From Gammaproteobacteria bacterium (GTDB lineage Bacteria; Pseudomonadota; Gammaproteobacteria; Tenderiales; Tenderiaceae), in NCBI GenBank assembly GCA_024276775.1, contig JAJRWO010000026.1:1-17376 (forward strand): 17,376 nucleotides of DNA, in the 5' to 3' direction. The notes beneath the pieces were generated by a model. The model made no database searches. It was not told the origin of the DNA and saw only the letters and a program-made list of their open reading frames with translations. Position numbers and translations under genes: made by a program. The number at the start of each line of letters is the position of its first letter. Position 1 is the first letter of the stretch. This document shows, piece after piece, positions 13,671 through 17,376 of this stretch.

Positions 13671-14740
13671 GGCACGATAATGGTTTTGATTGGTTGGTCG
13701 TGGACTTCAAAATGAATACGCCGGCTCATGGCTTCAGTCATGTGGATTGTGCCTGTGGCATCAATCAACATCACTTCTTCAATGCCCATGGCTCGGGCTG
13801 TTTCACGCCACTGTGTCGGCCCGGCAATAAATACTGCTGTGGCAGCGGCGTCGGCAGTGCTGGCATCACGGTGGATGATGGTGGCAGAGCGGGTTCCTTG
13901 TGCCGGGCGGCCTGTGCGCGGGTCGATGATGTGGTGAAAACGCTGACCCTGATATTTAAAGTAACGTTCGTAATCCCCCGAGGTAAAGACGCTTTCATCG
14001 CCGCGGGTTTCCAGTGAGGCAATGACACCCGCTTGGCGTGGATGACGAATACCGATGCGCCAGGGATGTCCGCCCTTGTCGCCAATGGCACGCAGGTCGC
14101 CGCCGGCATTGATGATGGCATTGTCGATGCCCATACGGCGCAGTTCATCAATCCCCTGGTCAACGGCATAACCCTTGGCATAACCGCCGACATCGATCAT
14201 GACGGCCGGGTTGATGGTGCTGAGCTGATTGTCGTTTAGGATCAGTTCGCTCATCCGGGCACCGGCGTTAACCAGTGTCTCAATATTGCTCGAAGCAGGT
14301 GGCGCGCCATTCGGTCGTTCGTGACTGTGAAAGCCCCATAGGGCGATTAACTTGCCAGCGGCAGGGTTGAACAGATCGTTGCTTTGCCTGGCCAGAGTGA
14401 TGCCGGTTTGGATAAGCTGTCGCTGTTTCGGCCCCAGGGAAATAGTGCTGCCCGCTGCCAGTTGTTGATTGATATAGGTCAGCTTACTGGGCTGCCAGGC
14501 GTGCCAGTCGTGATGAATGGCCTCCATTTTATTGCTGACAGCGGTGACGGCCTTGGCGGCGATTTTATCATCGACACCATAGATGGAAATATCCACCAGG
14601 GTGCCCAGAGCCAACACTTGTTGTTGGTGAATCTGCGGCTGTTGTTCGCAGCCGCTGATCAATAGCAGAGAAAAAGAGATCACCACGAAGAACATGAAGG
14701 GTCTTTTTGAGAGGTGCTGCTTAGGATTGTGTTTGCTCAT
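13667..14740 (-). CDS. apbE: FAD:protein FMN transferase ApbE (lipoprotein)
   Basis: ApbE attaches FMN from FAD to threonine or serine of extracytoplasmic flavoproteins. The 357-aa protein starts with a basic n-region and hydrophobic stretch ending LLISG-C31, a lipobox, so it should be anchored in the periplasm. Conserved blocks: IDVGGYAKGYAVD (182-194), NAGGDLRAIG (211-220), HHIIDPRTGRPA (269-280) and the Mg-binding DASTADAAATA (292-302). No clear ribosome binding site precedes the ATG. gshB ends 50 bp upstream with no terminator visible, so it may be the third gene of a gshA-gshB-apbE-nusG_II transcript. No FMN-acceptor protein with a visible flavinylation motif is encoded in the window. 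Confidence 0.95.
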   Translation of the reverse strand: MSKHNPKQHLSKRPFMFFVVISFSLLLISGCEQQPQIHQQQVLALGTLVDISIYGVDDKIAAKAVTAVSNKMEAIHHDWHAWQPSKLTYINQQLAAGSTISLGPKQRQLIQTGITLARQSNDLFNPAAGKLIALWGFHSHERPNGAPPASSNIETLVNAGARMSELILNDNQLSTINPAVMIDVGGYAKGYAVDQGIDELRRMGIDNAIINAGGDLRAIGDKGGHPWRIGIRHPRQAGVIASLETRGDESVFTSGDYERYFKYQGQRFHHIIDPRTGRPAQGTRSATIIHRDASTADAAATAVFIAGPTQWRETARAMGIEEVMLIDATGTIHMTEAMSRRIHFEVHDQPIKTIIVP

Positions 14741-14790
14741 TAAATATTTCAGCGTTGTCCCAGGTGTGCAGCCGACGTTGTGAATGTTCG

Positions 14791-15738
14791 TTAGCTCAGT
14801 TTTTCGGCAATGCAGTCCATCAGTGCGCCACCGATGTCGAGTCCAAACTGGGCGTCCAGCTCACGGATGCAAGTAGGGCTGGTGACATTGATTTCGGTCA
14901 GATAGTCACCGATAACATCCAGACCCACAAACAGCAGGCCTTTTTGTTTCAGGCTTGGGCCGACCTGGGTGCAGATCCAGCGGTCGCGTTCACTTAATGG
15001 TACGCCTTCACCACGGCCACCAGCAGCCAGGTTGCCGCGGGTCTCACCTTTAGCGGGGATACGCGCCAGGGCGTAGGGCATGGGCTTGCCGTTAACCAGC
15101 AAAATACGTTTATCGCCGGCGGTGATTTCGGGAATGAAGCGTTGCGCCATAATATATTGCTGGCCGTATTGGGTCAGGGTTTCCAGCGCAACGCTGATAT
15201 TGGGGTCGCCGTGCTTGAGGCGGAAGATAGACGCGCCACCCATGCCATCCAGCGGCTTGATGATGATGTCGCCGAATTCATGGAAAAAACCACGCAGTTG
15301 ATTCATATTGCGGCTGACCAGGGTAGGCGGGCAGCACTGGGGAAACCAGGCGGTGAACAGTTTTTCATTGGCATCACGCAGGGCCTGGGGTTTGTTGACT
15401 ACCAGCACGCCTTCGGCCTCGGCCAGTTCCAGCAGATAGGTGCTGTAGATGTACTGCATGTCAAAAGGCGGGTCTTTGCGCATCAGGATGACATCCAGCT
15501 CCCTGGCCGGCATCTGTTGCGGTTCGCCTAACTCAAACCCGTTGTCGGGGTCATCTTTGACCGTTACGGTCTGGGTTTGAAGGTGCAGTTTGCCATCGCG
15601 CACCGACAAGTCTTGTTGTTGCATGTAATAGAGCAGCCAACCGCGTTTTTGTGCTGCCAGCAGCATGGCCAGGCTACTGTCTTTTTTTGGATTGATGGCC
15701 TCAATGGGATCCATCACCACGCCTAATTTCACGCTCAT
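14791..15738 (-). CDS. gshB: Glutathione synthetase
   Basis: ATP-dependent ligase joining gamma-glutamylcysteine and glycine, second step of glutathione synthesis. The 315-aa ATP-grasp protein matches the E. coli length. Motifs: MDPIEAINPKKDSSLAML (9-26), RKDPPFDMQYIY (87-98), IIKPLDGMGG (159-168), IPEITAGDKRI (202-212), the glycine-rich loop GETRGNLAAGGRGE (231-244) and FVGLDVIGDYLTEINVTSPTCIREL (270-294). All expected nucleotide and metal ligands appear intact. Its ATG overlaps the gshA stop codon by four bases (ATGA). Confidence 0.97.
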   Translation of the reverse strand: MSVKLGVVMDPIEAINPKKDSSLAMLLAAQKRGWLLYYMQQQDLSVRDGKLHLQTQTVTVKDDPDNGFELGEPQQMPARELDVILMRKDPPFDMQYIYSTYLLELAEAEGVLVVNKPQALRDANEKLFTAWFPQCCPPTLVSRNMNQLRGFFHEFGDIIIKPLDGMGGASIFRLKHGDPNISVALETLTQYGQQYIMAQRFIPEITAGDKRILLVNGKPMPYALARIPAKGETRGNLAAGGRGEGVPLSERDRWICTQVGPSLKQKGLLFVGLDVIGDYLTEINVTSPTCIRELDAQFGLDIGGALMDCIAEKLS

Positions 15739-17039
15739 GCCTTGTTTGCCTGTTCTGCGATTTCACGCGCCGCTGCCAGTAGCGCCAGACGGGCGACCAC
15801 GCCATAGGCGTAGAAACGGTTGGGGTTGGCATCCGGGGCCTTGTTTTGATCCGGGGTGTTGCAGGGTTCGGCAAAGGCTAGGGGTTCAAAGTGCATGCCG
15901 GGGGCGTTGAGGTTTTCATTGATGCCGCGGCCGGTGTGGACACGATAAAAACCACCCACCACAAAATGATCCATCATATAGACCACCGGCTCGGCCACGG
16001 CTTGATCCGAACCCCAGGTTTCAAAAGTGTAGACACCTTCCTGCATGATGACCTGCCCAACATCCTGACCGCCCTTGGAGGAGGACATTTTGTTGCGTTG
16101 TTTACGATTTAGCGCTTTGATTTCGTCCGCAGACTGCACCGTCATGATGCCCATGCCATAGGTACCCGCATCAGACTTCACCACCACAAAGGGTTTGTCC
16201 TTCAGGCCATACTGGTCATATTTTTGCTGAATTTCTTGCAGCAATAAACTCACATGTTTGACCAGACAGTCACCGCCTTCCTGTTTTTTAAAGTCGATTT
16301 TACCGCAGTGGTGGAATAGAGGGTTAATCAGCCAGGGGTCGATCTCGATCATTTCGGCAAAGGCTTCGGCCACCTGTTTGTAGTGGGCGAAATGACCTGA
16401 CTTACGGCGTTTGTTCCAGCCCAGTTCTACCGGTGGTAGAACAGGCTGAGACACATCTTGCAGAATTTTGGGAATACCGTCGGAAAGGTCGTTATTGAGC
16501 AATATCATGCAAGGGGTGAAGTCGCCAAGTTTTATCTTGTTACCATCACGCAGAACCGGTTCCAGTATTGCCTGGCGACCACTGCTCAGGTCAATGCTCA
16601 TGGCTTTATCCAGGTCTGGCAACAAGGAACCAATTCTAACGTCATAGCCGGCCTTGATAATGACCTCTTGCAGAGTGGCCAGATTTTCCAGGTAGAACCG
16701 ATTACGGGTGTGATTTTCGGGAATCAGCAGGATGCTACAGGCCTTGGGCATTTCGCGTTCGATGATGGATTGAATGGCCTGAACACAGAGCGGCATGAAG
16801 GCGGGATTGAGATTGTTGAACCCGGCCGGGAAGAGATTGGTGTCTACCGGTGCCAGCTTAAAACCTGCGTTGCGTAAATCCACTGAGCCATAAAAGGGTG
16901 CCGGGGTTGCCAGCCACTGCTGCCGGAACCAAGCCTCAATTTTGGCCTGGTGTTCAAGAAAATGGCTTTCTATTTTCTGTAACGGCCCCGTGAGTGAGGT
17001 CGTCAGGTGCGGGACTGCATGCAGATGTTCAATGCTCAT
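15735..17039 (-). CDS. gshA: Glutamate-cysteine ligase, proteobacterial GshA type
   Basis: Makes gamma-glutamylcysteine, the first step of glutathione synthesis. The 434-aa protein belongs to the GshA family found in several proteobacteria (about 430 aa), not to the longer E. coli-type enzyme. Diagnostic segments: SVDLRNAGFKLAPVDTNLFPAGFNNL (52-77), IPENHTRN (106-113), VKSDAGTYGMGIM (287-299), QEGV (333-336) and the GGFYRVH...NLNAPGMHFEPL block (362-387). It leads the gshA-gshB-apbE-nusG_II run. AAGG lies about 11 nt upstream. I cannot pick its promoter with confidence: a TACAAT at 17043-17048 (minus strand) is too close to the ATG, and a TAAAAT farther up has no good -35. The IS boundary lies 143 bp upstream. 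Confidence 0.93.
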   Translation of the reverse strand: MSIEHLHAVPHLTTSLTGPLQKIESHFLEHQAKIEAWFRQQWLATPAPFYGSVDLRNAGFKLAPVDTNLFPAGFNNLNPAFMPLCVQAIQSIIEREMPKACSILLIPENHTRNRFYLENLATLQEVIIKAGYDVRIGSLLPDLDKAMSIDLSSGRQAILEPVLRDGNKIKLGDFTPCMILLNNDLSDGIPKILQDVSQPVLPPVELGWNKRRKSGHFAHYKQVAEAFAEMIEIDPWLINPLFHHCGKIDFKKQEGGDCLVKHVSLLLQEIQQKYDQYGLKDKPFVVVKSDAGTYGMGIMTVQSADEIKALNRKQRNKMSSSKGGQDVGQVIMQEGVYTFETWGSDQAVAEPVVYMMDHFVVGGFYRVHTGRGINENLNAPGMHFEPLAFAEPCNTPDQNKAPDANPNRFYAYGVVARLALLAAAREIAEQANKA

Positions 17040-17188
17040 GAGATTGTAGCCTTATTGAGTGACATGCATTTTAACTTAAATGCCAGGTGTGGAGAAATTT
17101 AGTGGCTTTTCTGTTAGCGGTTAGCGAAAAAACGCAGTTGAAACCAGAACCGTGATGAGGCCGCAATAAAATCAAAAAATCGCAGTCT

Positions 17189-17249
17189 TTTCCAATATGA
17201 AATGAGCCTGAACGGGGCGAAAGTGTTTCCACTATAAAATGGGCCTGAA
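17189..17249. repeat. Tandem 24-bp terminal repeats of the right IS copy
   Basis: Two direct copies of the 24-bp unit, at 17189-17212 and 17226-17249, with starts 37 bp apart, beginning TTTCCA and ending GCCTGAA. Together with the left-end pair they make four sites in mirror arrangement. Likely transposase binding sites, by analogy with IS elements bearing several repeats per end. Confidence 0.65.
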
Positions 17250-17291
17250 ATAGCGATTGATGTCGCTCATGATCATAGGATGAAAACGATC

Positions 17292-17376
17292 ATGAGATTA
17301 GAGCAACTCACCAGCATTGGTGCCATCAGGCAGTTTCTCGAGGCCACGCAGGCTGTGGCCTTTAGCGTAGCCACCA
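17292..17376 (+). CDS. Transposase N-terminus, right IS copy (partial)
   Basis: 28 codons are visible before the window ends: MRLEQLTSIGAIRQFLEATQ, then AVAFSVAT. This opening resembles a group of DDE/integrase-core (rve) transposases that begin with a short 'LTxxxxIxxFLxGTQAVAFSV' segment followed by an RNA polymerase- or HTH-like DNA-binding region; that is from memory and the catalytic domain cannot be seen. The start codon lies 42 bp inside the second terminal repeat. Confidence 0.6.
   Translation, partial: MRLEQLTSIGAIRQFLEATQAVAFSVAT

Larger units (their letters stand above)
17183..17376 (+). mobile_element. Inner end of an insertion sequence, right copy (truncated by window edge)
   Basis: Bases 17183-17322 mirror 1-140 (139 of 140 identical), and identity breaks sharply at 17182/141. 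The element continues to the right edge with the start of a transposase gene. The element is therefore inserted, tip first, about 143 bp upstream of gshA. Outer end and target duplication are not visible. Confidence 0.8.

Noticed and set aside
17043..17048. TACAAT as the -10 box of gshA
   Set aside because: It lies only three bases from the ATG, so transcription would begin in or after the start codon.
1..17376. The whole block as a composite transposon cargo
   Set aside because: The cargo is core housekeeping genes in a gene order partly shared with Pseudomonas, and only inner IS ends are visible; there is no target duplication evidence.
1..17376. CRISPR arrays, prophage genes or toxin-antitoxin pairs
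   Set aside because: No regularly spaced repeats and no phage, Cas or small paired genes were seen on either strand.

Overview
This window comes from the chromosome of a gammaproteobacterium with moderate GC content. BamD, RlmJ, a PilU-type retraction ATPase, CheV and the proteobacterial GshA/GshB pair all fit this. So does the block tonB–algH–ruvX–pyrR–pyrB–pyrC', whose order I recall from Pseudomonas. I cannot name the genus. Almost everything inside is ordinary core metabolism and cell-envelope or motility genes. The accessory signal is at the two edges and in one split gene set.

Layout. Both ends (1-140 and 17183-17376) are the inner ends of two copies of the same insertion sequence, in opposite orientation, with transposases pointing outward and cut off by the window edges. 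The shared 140 bp differs at one base. Just inside the left copy is tRNA-Lys(TTT) with a terminator, then about 260 bp with small hairpins but no gene. From 566 to 1881 (minus strand) lie bamD and a small nitroreductase. rlmJ is divergent from bamD. Next, on the minus strand, are a flavin disulfide oxidoreductase resembling mercuric reductase and a sterol-desaturase-family membrane enzyme. A solitary pilU-like gene (plus) follows.

From 6946 to 12206 the minus strand carries a tight run, in transcription order: Gx-family membrane protein, tonB, algH (yqgE), ruvX (yqgF), pyrR, pyrB and pyrC'. An internal promoter precedes pyrR. The last gene is a dihydroorotase-like protein that has lost most metal ligands, so it is probably the structural partner of aspartate transcarbamoylase rather than an enzyme. 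cheV (plus) sits at 12349-13314. Beyond it the minus strand carries a second tight run: gshA, gshB, apbE and a NusG-domain-II protein. Start/stop overlaps occur at gshA/gshB, apbE/nusG_II, gx/tonB, algH/ruvX and pyrB/pyrC', which suggests translational coupling.

How they fit together. gshA and gshB make glutathione. pyrR, pyrB and pyrC' start pyrimidine synthesis. pilU, cheV and a TonB3-like protein all touch surface motility. apbE, the NusG-II protein and the Gx protein form a set that elsewhere accompanies flavin-based electron transfer at the membrane or outside it. Here cheV, on the opposite strand, separates the third member from the other two. I see no CRISPR array, toxin-antitoxin pair or prophage. 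The best leads are the split apbE/NusG-II/Gx set, the DPSY motif in RlmJ, the architecture of the pyr promoter and the inverted IS pair.
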